Assembly (NCBI GenBank): GCA_947629865.1
Contig: CANRFJ010000025.1
Coordinates: forward strand, 1-33,718
Length of the DNA stretch: 33,718 nt
Origin: an uncultured Lachnospiraceae bacterium
GTDB taxonomy: Bacteria; Bacillota; Clostridia; Lachnospirales; Lachnospiraceae
Reading direction: 5' to 3'
Part shown: positions 1 to 8,646 of the stretch, piece by piece
Numbering within the stretch: the first letter of the stretch is position 1
How the letters are laid out: every line of letters begins with the position of its first letter
The notes under the pieces: model-generated
What the model was told of the DNA's origin: nothing
The model's input: the letters and a program-made list of their open reading frames with translations, nothing else
The model's database searches: none
Position numbers and translations under genes: made by a program

Positions 1-111
1 AACCGTGAGGAGATTTTTGATTTTAGCAACAAAAAAATGCCGTATTCATGCGGCTTGTGGCGTTTCGCAAACGCCTAGTGGAAAAAGACAGGCTGTAAGG
101 AGAGAGGAAAA
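1..111 (+). other. Upstream leader or gene tail before ribE, unassigned
   Basis: The left edge holds an open frame from base 1 to a TAG at 76-78, about 25 codons, whose product I do not recognise; it may be the end of an upstream gene or chance. Two hairpins are visible: GCCG at 39-42 with CGGC at 51-54, and a stronger one, GGCGTTT at 59-65 with AAACGCC at 69-75, loop CGC. Neither is followed by a T tract, so they do not look like terminators. An FMN riboswitch would be expected ahead of a riboflavin operon, but its conserved core is not present in these bases. An AGGAGAGAGG run at 98-107 is the ribE ribosome binding site. Confidence 0.3.
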
Positions 112-759
112 ATGTTTACAGGAATTGTTGAGGAAATAGGAGAGATTGTCTCAGTGGAGAGGGGAAGCCGTTCGGCGGTGCTGCGTATCCGGTGTCAGAG
201 GGTTCTTCAGGGAACCTGCACGGGGGACAGTATCGCAGTGAACGGCGTCTGCCTGACGGTCACATCTATAGGGGATTCCGAATATACGGCGGACGTGATG
301 GCGGAGACGCTGGCGAGGAGTTCGCTTGGGACTCTGAGGCCGGGCAGCCGTGTAAATCTGGAGCGGGCCATGCCGGCGGATGGTCGGTTTGGCGGACATA
401 TTGTGGCGGGACACATTGACGGCACAGGTACTATTCGGGAGATACGGCAGGACGAAACAGCCGTGTGGTACACGATTTCGGCGGGGCCGGAACTGCTGCG
501 CTATATTGTGGAGAAGGGCTCCATAACCGTCGATGGCATCAGTCTCACGGTGGCCGAAGTGGGCGCAGAGGATTTCCAGGTATCCACTATTCCCCATACC
601 CGATCAAGCACCGTGCTTGTGGACAGAAAAAGGGGGGACATCGTGAATCTGGAGACGGATATCATAGGAAAATATGTGGAGAAACTGTGCGCACCGGAGA
701 AACTGCCAGAGGCGGGAAGTCCGATTACGATGGAATTTCTGACAGAAAACGGATTTTGA
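112..759 (+). CDS. ribE: Riboflavin synthase, alpha subunit
   Basis: Cytoplasmic enzyme that dismutates two 6,7-dimethyl-8-ribityllumazine molecules into riboflavin and the pyrimidinedione precursor, the last step of riboflavin synthesis. The 215-residue protein opens with the hallmark MFTGIVEEIG and has the two tandem lumazine-binding (Lum_binding) repeats, roughly residues 1-97 and 98-190. The second repeat begins near GHIDGTG and carries SLTV and IPHT motifs typical of the family. Length is normal. A strong purine-rich ribosome binding site (AGGAGAGAGG) precedes the ATG. It is followed 27 bases later by ribBA and then ribH, so the three form an operon. ribD is not in the window and may lie upstream. 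Assignment is secure from sequence signature and neighbours. Confidence 0.97.
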   Translation: MFTGIVEEIGEIVSVERGSRSAVLRIRCQRVLQGTCTGDSIAVNGVCLTVTSIGDSEYTADVMAETLARSSLGTLRPGSRVNLERAMPADGRFGGHIVAGHIDGTGTIREIRQDETAVWYTISAGPELLRYIVEKGSITVDGISLTVAEVGAEDFQVSTIPHTRSSTVLVDRKRGDIVNLETDIIGKYVEKLCAPEKLPEAGSPITMEFLTENGF

Positions 760-786
760 AAATACAGAGAGGGGAAGTGCTTCAAA

Positions 787-2010
787 ATGGAGGAAAACAG
801 GACAGAGTTTGCGACGATTGAACAGGCGTTGGAGGATCTGCGGCAGGGTAAGATTATTTTGTGTATCGACGATCCGGACAGGGAAAACGAGGGCGACTTA
901 ATCTGTGCCGCCGAATTTGCCACCACGGAAAACGTCAATATGATGGCTACCCACGCCAGGGGCCTGATCTGTATGCCGATGAGTAAGAAACTGACGGTAA
1001 AGCTCGGGCTGGATCAGATGGTGTCGGTAAATACGGATAATCACTCAACCGCCTTTACTGTTTCCATAGACTATGTGGATACTACGACGGGGATTTCCGC
1101 TGTAGAGAGATCCCTGACGGCGCGCAAATGCGTGGAGGACGGTATAAAACCGGAGGATTTCCGCCGGCCGGGGCATATGTTTCCCCTGGAGGCCAGGGAG
1201 GGCGGCGTCCTGAGACGGGCCGGGCACACGGAGGCCACGGTGGATCTGGTGAAGATGGCGGGGCTGAGGGAGTGCGGTCTGTGCTGTGAGATCATGCGGG
1301 AAGACGGCACGATGATGCGCACCACGGAGTTGTTGGAATTTGCCAGGAAACACGGACTGCATGTGATTACCATCAGCCAGATCATCGAAAAACGTCTGGA
1401 AAAGGAGAGCCTGGTAAAAAAGGTGGCGGAGGCCAAACTTCCTACCAAATACGGGAATTTTACAATTCATGGATATGAGAATATTACAAACGGCGAGCAT
1501 CATGTGGCGCTGACGATGGGAGACGTGGGGGACGGCAATCCCGTTCTCTGTCGGGTTCACTCGGAGTGTCTGACCGGCGATGTGTTTGGCTCGAAACGCT
1601 GTGACTGCGGCGAGCAGTTGGAAAATGCGATGAAGCAGATTGCAGCAGAGGGGCGGGGCATCCTTCTCTATATGCGCCAGGAGGGGCGGGGGATCGGCCT
1701 GCTGAACAAACTGAAAGCCTATGAACTGCAGGAACAGGGCTATGACACGGTGGAGGCCAATGTAAGGCTTGGCTTTGCGCCGGATCTGAGGGAGTATGGA
1801 ATCGGAGCCCAGATACTGTACGATCTGGGGGCCAAAAAACTCCGGCTTCTGACGAACAATCCGACCAAGATAGCCGGATTGTCCGGATATGGAATTACCA
1901 TTGAAGAACGGGTTCCGATTGAGATAGCGCCCAAGCCGGAGGACTATAAATATCTGGTGACAAAACAGGAAAAAATGAATCACATGACTCACTACCGGGT
2001 GGAAAAATAA
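787..2010 (+). CDS. ribBA: Bifunctional 3,4-dihydroxy-2-butanone 4-phosphate synthase / GTP cyclohydrolase II
   Basis: Fusion enzyme supplying both precursors of riboflavin: the four-carbon unit from ribulose 5-phosphate and the pyrimidine from GTP. Residues 1 to about 205 are the RibB domain, with the acidic metal/substrate motif DRENEGDL at 31-38. Residues about 208-400 are the RibA domain. Its zinc cysteines are C261, C272 and C274 in [19 protein letters not shown], and the GTP-binding [10 protein letters not shown] lies at about 296-305. Both active sites look intact and the 407-residue length is normal for RibBA. A GGGGAAG ribosome binding site lies 11 bases before the ATG. The gene sits between ribE and ribH in the same transcription unit. 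Confidence 0.97.
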   Translation: MEENRTEFATIEQALEDLRQGKIILCIDDPDRENEGDLICAAEFATTENVNMMATHARGLICMPMSKKLTVKLGLDQMVSVNTDNHSTAFTVSIDYVDTTTGISAVERSLTARKCVEDGIKPEDFRRPGHMFPLEAREGGVLRRAGHTEATVDLVKMAGLRECGLCCEIMREDGTMMRTTELLEFARKHGLHVITISQIIEKRLEKESLVKKVAEAKLPTKYGNFTIHGYENITNGEHHVALTMGDVGDGNPVLCRVHSECLTGDVFGSKRCDCGEQLENAMKQIAAEGRGILLYMRQEGRGIGLLNKLKAYELQEQGYDTVEANVRLGFAPDLREYGIGAQILYDLGAKKLRLLTNNPTKIAGLSGYGITIEERVPIEIAPKPEDYKYLVTKQEKMNHMTHYRVEK

Positions 2011-2074
2011 AATTGAGGCAACTGTAAGTTTACAAAATATATCAAAGAGGTAAAAAGAAAGGAGACTCATTATT

Positions 2075-2542
2075 ATGAAGACACTGGAAGGAAATGTAAT
2101 CGGGGAAGGATTGAAAATTGGTATTGTGGCGGCCAGATTCAATGAATTTATTGTCAGCAAGCTGATCAGCGGCGCATTAGACGCCCTGGAAAGGCATGGC
2201 GTTGATGAAGAAAATGTGGAGCTGGCATGGGTGCCGGGCGCTTTTGAGATTCCGGTTATTGCCAAAAAGATGGCTATGACTGGAAGATACGACGCTGTTC
2301 TCTGTCTGGGCGCCGTGATCAGGGGATCCACTTCCCACTATGACTATGTGTGTGCGGAGGTCAGCAAGGGGATTGCCGCTGTAGGGCTGGAGAGCGGACG
2401 GCCGGTACTCTTTGGCGTGCTTACCACCGACAACATTGAGCAGGCTATTGAGAGAGCAGGAACCAAGGCAGGCAACAAGGGATACGACGTGGCATGTTCC
2501 GCTATCGAGATGGCAAATCTGATGAAGCAGATTGAGGACTGA
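2075..2542 (+). CDS. ribH: 6,7-dimethyl-8-ribityllumazine synthase
   Basis: Condenses 3,4-dihydroxy-2-butanone 4-phosphate with the RibA/RibD-derived ribitylaminopyrimidine to make the lumazine substrate of RibE; the family forms large cytoplasmic capsid-like assemblies. The 155-residue protein shows the family motifs ARFNEFI near residue 20, WVPGAFEIP near 54, [14 protein letters not shown] near 82 with the catalytic histidine in STSHYD, and FGVLTTDN near 113. An AAAGGAGAC ribosome binding site precedes the ATG. A 64-base gap separates it from ribBA, with no terminator visible. The next gene (MoxR) starts 16 bases after its stop, so read-through into the MoxR cluster is likely. Confidence 0.97.
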   Translation: MKTLEGNVIGEGLKIGIVAARFNEFIVSKLISGALDALERHGVDEENVELAWVPGAFEIPVIAKKMAMTGRYDAVLCLGAVIRGSTSHYDYVCAEVSKGIAAVGLESGRPVLFGVLTTDNIEQAIERAGTKAGNKGYDVACSAIEMANLMKQIED

Positions 2543-2558
2543 CGCGCGGGAGGCTGCC

Positions 2559-3524
2559 ATGAGAGATGGAGATAAGCAGAGTGCTGTAAAAACAGTGGCG
2601 GACACGATCCGTGCCAATATAGAAAAGGTCATCGTTGGTAAAAGCGAGGTCATTGACCTGGTTCTTACCTCCATGCTGGCCGGCGGGCATGTGCTGTTAG
2701 AGGACGTGCCGGGGACGGGCAAGACGATGCTTGCCAGAACGCTGGCTGCTTCGCTGGATATGCAGTTTAAGAGGATTCAGTTTACTCCGGATCTGCTGCC
2801 GGGAGATGTGACGGGAATCCACTATTTTAACCAGAAGCAGAGTGAATTTGAATTCCGTCCCGGTGGCATTTTCACCAATATCCTTCTGGCAGATGAGATC
2901 AATCGGGCGACGCCCAGAACCCAGTCCAGCCTCCTAGAGTGTATGGAGGAGCGTCAGGCGACGATAGACGGGATTACGATGCAGATGCCGTCTCCCTTTT
3001 TTGTCATCGCCACGCAGAATCCCGTGGAGACAGCGGGAACCTTTTCGCTGCCGGAGGCGGAACTTGACCGTTTTATTATGCAGATTCCCATGGGATATCC
3101 GGACAGGGAGGGGGAGCGGGAGATTCTCCATCGGTTTGCGGGGGACAGTCCGCTTGGAAAAATTACACCGGTCTGCGACGGGGAGACCTTTCGGGATATG
3201 CAGAGAGCCTGCGACGAGGTATTTGTCCACGGGTGCGTGGAGGACTATCTGCTGGAAATAGCAGAGCGGACAAGAAAGCACAAAAATATTGCGCTGGGAG
3301 TCAGTCCGAGAGGAACCATTGCCTTTTTCAAGACCGTAAAATGCTACAGCGCCCTTATGGGGCAGGACTATGTGACGCCGGACACAGTGAAAAAACTGGC
3401 GCCCTTTGTGCTCGGACACCGCATTTTGACGGAGGATGTATATAACAGTAAAAAGAAGGCGGCGGACTATATTCAGGAAATTGTCAATATGGTTCCCGCG
3501 CCCACGGAGGATTTTTCCAGGTGA
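2559..3524 (+). CDS. MoxR-family AAA+ ATPase
   Basis: AAA+ ATPase of the MoxR/RavA type, a group thought to act as chaperones for maturation of metal or membrane protein complexes. With the ATG at 2559 (GGGAGG five bases upstream) the protein has 321 residues; an in-frame ATG at 2532 would overlap ribH and lacks a better site. Walker A is GTGKT at 52-56, Walker B is LLADEIN with D112 and E113, and a sensor-1-like VIATQNP and the LPEAELDRF segment follow. The DUF58 gene overlaps its stop. MoxR-DUF58-membrane-protein triplets are a recurrent bacterial arrangement; the client here is unknown. Confidence 0.93.
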   Translation: MRDGDKQSAVKTVADTIRANIEKVIVGKSEVIDLVLTSMLAGGHVLLEDVPGTGKTMLARTLAASLDMQFKRIQFTPDLLPGDVTGIHYFNQKQSEFEFRPGGIFTNILLADEINRATPRTQSSLLECMEERQATIDGITMQMPSPFFVIATQNPVETAGTFSLPEAELDRFIMQIPMGYPDREGEREILHRFAGDSPLGKITPVCDGETFRDMQRACDEVFVHGCVEDYLLEIAERTRKHKNIALGVSPRGTIAFFKTVKCYSALMGQDYVTPDTVKKLAPFVLGHRILTEDVYNSKKKAADYIQEIVNMVPAPTEDFSR

Positions 3525-4654
3525 TACGGATAATATTGGGCGGTCTGGTATTTTTCGCACTGTATTATGCGATGTACTATATACACGCCTGCTTTTACCG
3601 GAGACGGTGGAAAGAAAATTTTGAACTGGATATAAGCTTCTCGGAAAACCAGGCCGGAGAGGGAGATCAGCTGTTTCTGTACGAAACGGCGGTAAACAAC
3701 AAAAAAATGAAACTGCCGGTGCTCTGCATCAAATTTCAGGCCTCCCGCTATCTCCGGTTTGAAGATGCCGACAGCGGAGCGGTATCGGATTACTATTACC
3801 GCAACGATGTCATGAGCGTGGACGGCTTTCAGAAGGTGCGCAGAAAACTCCGCTTTACCTGTAAAAAGAGGGGCCTGTATCAGATTCCGGAAGCGGAGCT
3901 GGTCAGCTATGACATCTTCTACACTCACATGTTTGTGGAAAAGAAGCCGGTGCAGGCGGAATTGTGCGTATACCCCTCACGGATTGATATTCGCAGGTTG
4001 ATGCCCGTGTTCCGTCAGATGACAGGCGGGCCGGTGACGCCGGTTCCCCTGTATGAGGAGCCCTATGCCTATGCCGGAGTGCGGGAGTATACGCCACAGG
4101 ACTCCATGAGAAACATTCACTGGAAGGCGTCGGCCAGAACCGGCCAGTGGCAGGTAAAGATGCGGGAATACCAGGCTGGCGCTCCGGTGGTCGTTCTCCT
4201 GAATCTGGAGTCTCCGGGGGTGTTTATCAATACGGAGTTGATGGAGGAGAGTATCCGGCTCGCCTATTCCTTTGTCTACTATCTGAGCGAAAACGGCGTG
4301 CCGACGCGACTGGCAGCGGGCGGTAGTGAAATGGTGCGCCTGGAGGGGAACGGCCGCGCGTATCTGACGGCTGTCCGCCGCGCCCTGGCGGTGATTTCCT
4401 ATAAAGACGTGTGCTGCAACGGAGTGGAATTGCTGGCGGGAGAGGAATACAGACTTCGGCCGGACACACATCTGCTCCTCATTTCTCCCGCCGGAAAGAT
4501 GCCGTTGCAGCAGGCGGTAGAGAATGTTATGAAAAGGGGCGTGTCTGTGACATGGGTGGCGCCAATCGTCGCAGAGAGCAGCGGGGACAGTGAATTTCGC
4601 GAGGTGTCTTCCGGACTGGAAAAGTGTCTGTTTAAGTGGGGAGGTGCTGTGTGA
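3521..4654 (+). CDS. DUF58 domain protein, membrane-anchored MoxR partner
   Basis: 377-residue protein starting at GTG 3521, which overlaps the MoxR stop (GTGA); a GGAGG lies about ten bases upstream. An N-terminal hydrophobic stretch (residues about 4-20) is a probable membrane anchor. The middle is a beta-rich region. The DUF58 signature REYTPQDSMRNIHWKASART with the conserved HWKASA lies around residues 190-210, followed by a vWA-like C-terminal half. DUF58 proteins are encoded next to MoxR ATPases and are assumed to be their partners; the biochemical role is not established. Translational coupling with MoxR and with the next gene (one base apart) supports a complex. Confidence 0.88.
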   Translation: MIRIILGGLVFFALYYAMYYIHACFYRRRWKENFELDISFSENQAGEGDQLFLYETAVNNKKMKLPVLCIKFQASRYLRFEDADSGAVSDYYYRNDVMSVDGFQKVRRKLRFTCKKRGLYQIPEAELVSYDIFYTHMFVEKKPVQAELCVYPSRIDIRRLMPVFRQMTGGPVTPVPLYEEPYAYAGVREYTPQDSMRNIHWKASARTGQWQVKMREYQAGAPVVVLLNLESPGVFINTELMEESIRLAYSFVYYLSENGVPTRLAAGGSEMVRLEGNGRAYLTAVRRALAVISYKDVCCNGVELLAGEEYRLRPDTHLLLISPAGKMPLQQAVENVMKRGVSVTWVAPIVAESSGDSEFREVSSGLEKCLFKWGGAV

Positions 4655-4655
4655 T

Positions 4656-5726
4656 ATGAGGGAATACCGTGTGCTTCGCATGATTTCTTTTTATTATAAC
4701 TACCTCTTACTCCTCACCCTGATCACCTCTTTTTTCTGGTGGTTTGACTGGGACGCGCCTTCGCTTGTCAGAGCAGTTCTCCTGCTTGCGGTACCGGGAC
4801 TTATACTGAATGTCCATTTCAGAAGACACAGGGAAGAAAAGGAGAGACAGGAGGGAAAAATCCCGACGGGGCGGGTGGAACTCATTCCTCTCACAGGCCT
4901 TCTGGCGATTGGCAGTATGTCCGACGGACAAGCCAACGGGGCGGCTGGACTTTTTTATGCGGCGGCCGTGGTGCTCTATTTTGTCTGGCGGTATTACAGC
5001 GGCAAATATATTCTGCTGTACCGAAACCCAAGCGTCTCACGCGACACCAGGGAGCGCGCCGGCAGGAAGCTGGCGCCGCTCATGCTCCGTCTGGCGATTG
5101 TGGCGGCCGCGGCGACTGTCCTCCTCGCTGCCCTGACAGGTATGCTTCCGTCGGCAGAGCCCCGTCAGCCGGATATTCGGCAGGAGGAGAACGAGGAGAG
5201 TGTGGAGAGCAGGGCGACGCCGCCTGCCAGCGGAGAGGAAGAATTGAAGGAACAACTCCGCCGGAGACAGCCGGAACCCTCTCTGTTTCTGATCGTACTG
5301 CGCTACGTTGTCTATGGACTACTGGTGGTGCTGGGACTCGTTGCAGTGGGGGCGGTTTTGTACTGGATTGCCACCCGTTTTTTCAGGAGGCGGACGGACG
5401 GCGGAGAATATTATGAGGAGATCACGGAAAAGCGCGGAAACGAGGAGTACACCAGTCTGGCTCCCACAGGGCGGAGAAAGCGGGCGGACTTTCCAGAGGG
5501 AAACGACGGGAAAGTGCGTCGGGCTTTTTATCGGAGGATAAAGAAGAAAGCGGCGGGGCAGAGAGTGGACGCCAGCCATACGGCTAGGGAGCTGCGCCGT
5601 GAATATCTACAGGCAGAAGCGGACGCCGCGCCACTGACCGCGCTGTATGAGAAGGCCAGATACAGCGCCGTTTCCGTCACGGACGAGGAGATAGACCGAT
5701 GGGAAAAAGGGGAGATGGACGCATGA
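4656..5726 (+). CDS. Multi-pass membrane protein with C-terminal DUF4129-like domain
   Basis: 356 residues from ATG 4656, with GGGGAGG 11 bases upstream. The open frame extends 22 codons further into the DUF58 gene, but those codons have no matching ribosome site. Five or six hydrophobic segments are visible: about residues 9-30, 36-54, 75-88, 94-112, 138-160 and 215-245. An acidic/charged loop between the last two is probably extracytoplasmic. The charged C-terminal region (about 280-350) resembles the DUF4129 domain found fused to transglutaminase-like proteins in MoxR-DUF58 clusters. No transglutaminase Cys-His-Asp core is visible, so this is a short version of that partner. Its stop overlaps the following ATG. 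Confidence 0.72.
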   Translation: MREYRVLRMISFYYNYLLLLTLITSFFWWFDWDAPSLVRAVLLLAVPGLILNVHFRRHREEKERQEGKIPTGRVELIPLTGLLAIGSMSDGQANGAAGLFYAAAVVLYFVWRYYSGKYILLYRNPSVSRDTRERAGRKLAPLMLRLAIVAAAATVLLAALTGMLPSAEPRQPDIRQEENEESVESRATPPASGEEELKEQLRRRQPEPSLFLIVLRYVVYGLLVVLGLVAVGAVLYWIATRFFRRRTDGGEYYEEITEKRGNEEYTSLAPTGRRKRADFPEGNDGKVRRAFYRRIKKKAAGQRVDASHTARELRREYLQAEADAAPLTALYEKARYSAVSVTDEEIDRWEKGEMDA

Positions 5727-6595
5727 TAAAGATGATAGCGTTTGACTTAGATGGGACAGTTCTGGACGAGGATAAACGTATTTCCGCCGGAACCAAAGCG
5801 ATATTGGAAAGAGCGGCCGGACGGGGAATCGAGATCGTACCCGCCACCGGACGCCCTCTCTGCGGCATATTCGAGGAGGTAAACCGGTTGCAGGGCATAC
5901 ACTATATCCTCACCACAAACGGCGCCGCTATCTATGAAAAGGCCACCGGGCGCTGCGTCTATGAGAACAGTATGCCCCTGCAGCAGTTTCTCCCCCTGAT
6001 GGAGAGGCTGGAGACGCTGGAAGTGATGGCGGACGCCTTTGTTAAGGGAGAGTGTTATATGGATATGGACAAGCGGCGGCTAGTGGAGAAAATGAATGTC
6101 ACAGAGGCGGTCAGGGAGTACATCAGGGAATCCAGAACCTGCGTGGAGGGGCTGGCCGGATACCTGAGAGAGCGGGGCGATGATGTGCAGAAAGTCACCG
6201 TCAACTTTGTGGAAAATCCGGACGGTACCAGGCGCGACTATGAGAAGGTGGCTGCCATAGTACAGGAATTTCCCGAATTTGCCGTGGTTTCCGGCGGCAT
6301 GGGAAATGTGGAGATTACGGCCCGCTCGGCCTCAAAGGGCGAGGGGCTTGCGAGGCTGGGGGAAATGCTTGGCATCGGAAGCGAGGAGATACTTGCCTTT
6401 GGCGACAGCGGCAACGACGTGTCCATGCTGCGAATGGCCGGAGTCGGCGTCGCCATGGAAAACGGGGAGCCGGAGGCAAAGGAGGCCGCCGATTTTGTGA
6501 CGAAGAAAAACACAGAAGACGGCGTCGTGTATGCCATTGAAAAATTTGTGCCGGAACTGGCACAGTGCGCATCGGAAAAGGAGGAGAGAGCATGA
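5723..6595 (+). CDS. Cof-type HAD-superfamily phosphatase
   Basis: 290-residue haloacid dehalogenase-type hydrolase, expected to dephosphorylate sugar phosphates or other small phosphorylated metabolites in the cytoplasm. Motif I is FDLDGTV with nucleophile D8 and acid D10. Motif II is around VPATGRP, and motifs III/IV are SKGEGL and FGDSGNDVSML near the C terminus. The C2-type cap sits between, as in the Cof/YidA group. The start ATG at 5723 overlaps the preceding TGA (ATGA), and eight upstream in-frame codons were excluded because GGGGAGATGG supports this ATG. The stop overlaps the GH43 start, so it is translationally coupled on both sides. Substrate cannot be told from sequence. Confidence 0.9.
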   Translation: MIKMIAFDLDGTVLDEDKRISAGTKAILERAAGRGIEIVPATGRPLCGIFEEVNRLQGIHYILTTNGAAIYEKATGRCVYENSMPLQQFLPLMERLETLEVMADAFVKGECYMDMDKRRLVEKMNVTEAVREYIRESRTCVEGLAGYLRERGDDVQKVTVNFVENPDGTRRDYEKVAAIVQEFPEFAVVSGGMGNVEITARSASKGEGLARLGEMLGIGSEEILAFGDSGNDVSMLRMAGVGVAMENGEPEAKEAADFVTKKNTEDGVVYAIEKFVPELAQCASEKEERA

Positions 6596-8154
6596 ATCCA
6601 AATCCATTGATAAAAGCGGATTTTCCGGATCCGGACGTGATACGGGTTGGGGATACCTATTATATGGCAAGCACGACCATGCACTTTATGCCGGGCTGTG
6701 TTATTCTCCGCTCTTACAACCTGACGGACTGGGAAATCCTTACCCACGTCTACGAGGCGCTGGAGGAGACGGACGAGGAGAGCCTGCGAAACGGCAGATG
6801 CGCCTATGGGCAGGGCATGTGGGCCCCTTCGCTCCGCTATCACGACGGCATATTTTACATCTGCTTTGCCTCAAACGATACGGGAAAGACCTACCTGTAT
6901 CGATCCAGAGAGATTACCGGCCCGTGGGAAAAAAATGAGATCGAGGGCTTTTACCACGACGGCTCGCTTCTGTTTGATGATGACGGCAAAGTGTACATGG
7001 CCTATGGAAACCGCCAGATACATATAATAGAATTAAAGAAGGATTTGTCCGGGCCGGAGCCAGGGGGGTTCCATCAGATTGTGGTGGAGGACACGGACGA
7101 GGTGCGCCTCGGCTATGAGGGCACTCACTTCTACAAGATAAATGGAAAATATTATCTGTTTTTTATCCACTGGGGCAAGGCGCCGGACGCCAGACGCACC
7201 CAGGCCTGTTATGTGGCCGGACAGATCGGAGGCCCCTACCGGGGCGGCGATGTGCTGGACGACGACAGAGGATATCACAACCAGGGCGTGGCTCAGGGAG
7301 GTATCGTGGATACGCCGTCAGGGGACTGGTATGGCATTTTGTTTCAGGACAGCGGAGCCGTGGGGCGGATTCCCGTCCTGGTGCCGGTGATGTGGCAGGA
7401 CGATTTTCCGGTATTTGGCAGGGAGGGAAGGGTGCCGGAGAACATTGTCTGTGAGGACAACCGGCCGGGCTATTCCTATGAGCCGGTTTATGGGGGAGAT
7501 GATTTTTCCTATATTCCGGACAGGGATGGTAAAATTTCCCTCCACCCGCGGTGGGAGTGGAATCATATTCCCGACAGCTCACTCTGGAGAATCCGACCGG
7601 AAAAGGGCGTCCTGGAACTGACGGCCGGAGCGCCCTGCCGCAATGTGAATCAGGCAGTCAATACACTGACGCAGAGACTCATGTATCCGGGCAGCGAGGT
7701 GACGGTGACAATAGAGGGGAGCGGACTGAAAAGGGGCGATATGGCGGGCTTGTGCCTGCTTCAGGGCGATTATGCCGGAGTCGCTCTCCGGCGTGGAGAG
7801 AACGGCTATGAGGCAGTGCTCTTTGTCAGGCCTTGTGAGCGGGAGAATCAGATGGCCCAGTCCGCCGACGACACGGCGCCGGAGGAGCGTGAAAAAATTT
7901 CCCTTTCGGGGCCGGAGCTGCGCGTCCGTCTTAGGGCGGATTTTGAGGAGATGCGGGATACGGCCCGCTTTTACGTCGGGACGGCGCAGGGGTGGCGTCC
8001 TCTGGGCGGGGAACTGCGCATGTATTTCAAACTGGATCATTTCTGCGGCTGCCGGGCGGGGCTGTTCTGTTACGCCACCGGTGAACCGGGGGGACGGGCG
8101 GCTTTCAGCCAGTTTACCCACACCGTCTGGGAGAATGACGGGAGAGAGGATTAG
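6592..8154 (+). CDS. Glycoside hydrolase family 43 protein (beta-xylosidase / arabinofuranosidase type)
   Basis: 520-residue five-bladed propeller glycosidase with a C-terminal beta-sandwich, predicted to trim xylo- or arabino-oligosaccharides. The GH43 triad is recognisable: the base D13 in FPDPDVIRVGDTYY, the pKa-modulating D123 in YHDGSLLFDDDG, and the acid E176 in GYEGTHFYKINGKYYLFF. Residues about 330-515 look like the concanavalin-type C-terminal domain often seen in GH43 xylosidases. No signal peptide is present, so it should act inside the cell on imported oligosaccharides. GGAGGAG precedes ATG 6592, which overlaps the HAD stop. No sugar transporter is adjacent, which is unusual for a GH43 gene. 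Confidence 0.9.
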   Translation: MNPNPLIKADFPDPDVIRVGDTYYMASTTMHFMPGCVILRSYNLTDWEILTHVYEALEETDEESLRNGRCAYGQGMWAPSLRYHDGIFYICFASNDTGKTYLYRSREITGPWEKNEIEGFYHDGSLLFDDDGKVYMAYGNRQIHIIELKKDLSGPEPGGFHQIVVEDTDEVRLGYEGTHFYKINGKYYLFFIHWGKAPDARRTQACYVAGQIGGPYRGGDVLDDDRGYHNQGVAQGGIVDTPSGDWYGILFQDSGAVGRIPVLVPVMWQDDFPVFGREGRVPENIVCEDNRPGYSYEPVYGGDDFSYIPDRDGKISLHPRWEWNHIPDSSLWRIRPEKGVLELTAGAPCRNVNQAVNTLTQRLMYPGSEVTVTIEGSGLKRGDMAGLCLLQGDYAGVALRRGENGYEAVLFVRPCERENQMAQSADDTAPEEREKISLSGPELRVRLRADFEEMRDTARFYVGTAQGWRPLGGELRMYFKLDHFCGCRAGLFCYATGEPGGRAAFSQFTHTVWENDGRED

Positions 8155-8163
8155 CGGGTGGTC

Positions 8164-8192
8164 TTGACTTTTCAAAACGAATTTGCTAGTTT
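8164..8192 (+). promoter_or_regulatory. Candidate promoter for the BlaI-exchanger pair
   Basis: TTGACT at 8164-8169 is a five-of-six match to the -35 consensus; 17 bases later is TAGTTT at 8187-8192, a poor -10. It lies in the 93-base gap after the GH43 gene and 56 bases before the BlaI-type gene. A clear BlaI-type operator dyad was not found by eye. Confidence 0.35.
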
Positions 8193-8247
8193 TTAAGGAA
8201 AGAGATATGAGATCCCTTTACATAAGCCGCAAACAAAGGAGGCAGCT

Positions 8248-8616
8248 ATGAGTAAAAGAGGAATGAAATTATTTGATTCTGAGCGCAAAGTAATGGAAGT
8301 TCTGTGGGAGAATGGAGATATGCGCGCCAGTGAGATTGTAAAAATACTGCAGGAGCGCATTGGCTGGAACAGAAACACCACATATACGGTAGTGAAAAAA
8401 TGCGTGGAAAAGGGAGCAATCAAGAGAATCGAGCCTCATTTTGTGTGTCGGGCCATGATGTCGCGGGAGGAAATACAGAAGTATGAGACGAGGGAACTGA
8501 TTAACCGTATGTTTGACGGCTCAAAGGAAAAATTTTTTGCCGCCTTTCTGAACAGCGAGGAGCTTTCTGCCAGTGAGACTGCCTGTCTGAAAGAACTGGT
8601 ACAGAAGTTAAAATAG
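8248..8616 (+). CDS. BlaI/MecI-family transcriptional repressor
   Basis: 122-residue winged-helix regulator of the BlaI/MecI/CopY family (Penicillinase_R). The N-terminal half contains the recognisable segment FDSERKVMEVLWENGDMRASEIVKIL followed by WNRNTTYTVVKKCVEKGAI, the DNA-recognition helix region. The C-terminal third is the helical dimerisation segment in which family members are cleaved during induction. In many species the partner is a BlaR1/MecR1 sensor protease encoded next to it; none is present here. Instead a calcium/sodium exchanger follows 30 bases downstream, so the likely target is its own two-gene operon. AAAGGAGG lies just before the ATG. Confidence 0.9.
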   Translation: MSKRGMKLFDSERKVMEVLWENGDMRASEIVKILQERIGWNRNTTYTVVKKCVEKGAIKRIEPHFVCRAMMSREEIQKYETRELINRMFDGSKEKFFAAFLNSEELSASETACLKELVQKLK

Positions 8617-8646
8617 GATTGCAACCGGAACCAAAGGAGGAGCGAC

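Noticed and set aside
1-111. Possible FMN riboswitch before ribE
   Set aside because: Context suggests one, but the conserved aptamer segments are not in these bases. If present it lies before the window.
1045-2331. 428-codon open frame on the minus strand across ribBA and ribH
   Set aside because: It is antisense to two intact, well-recognised genes, has no family pattern, and follows from codon bias of the real genes.
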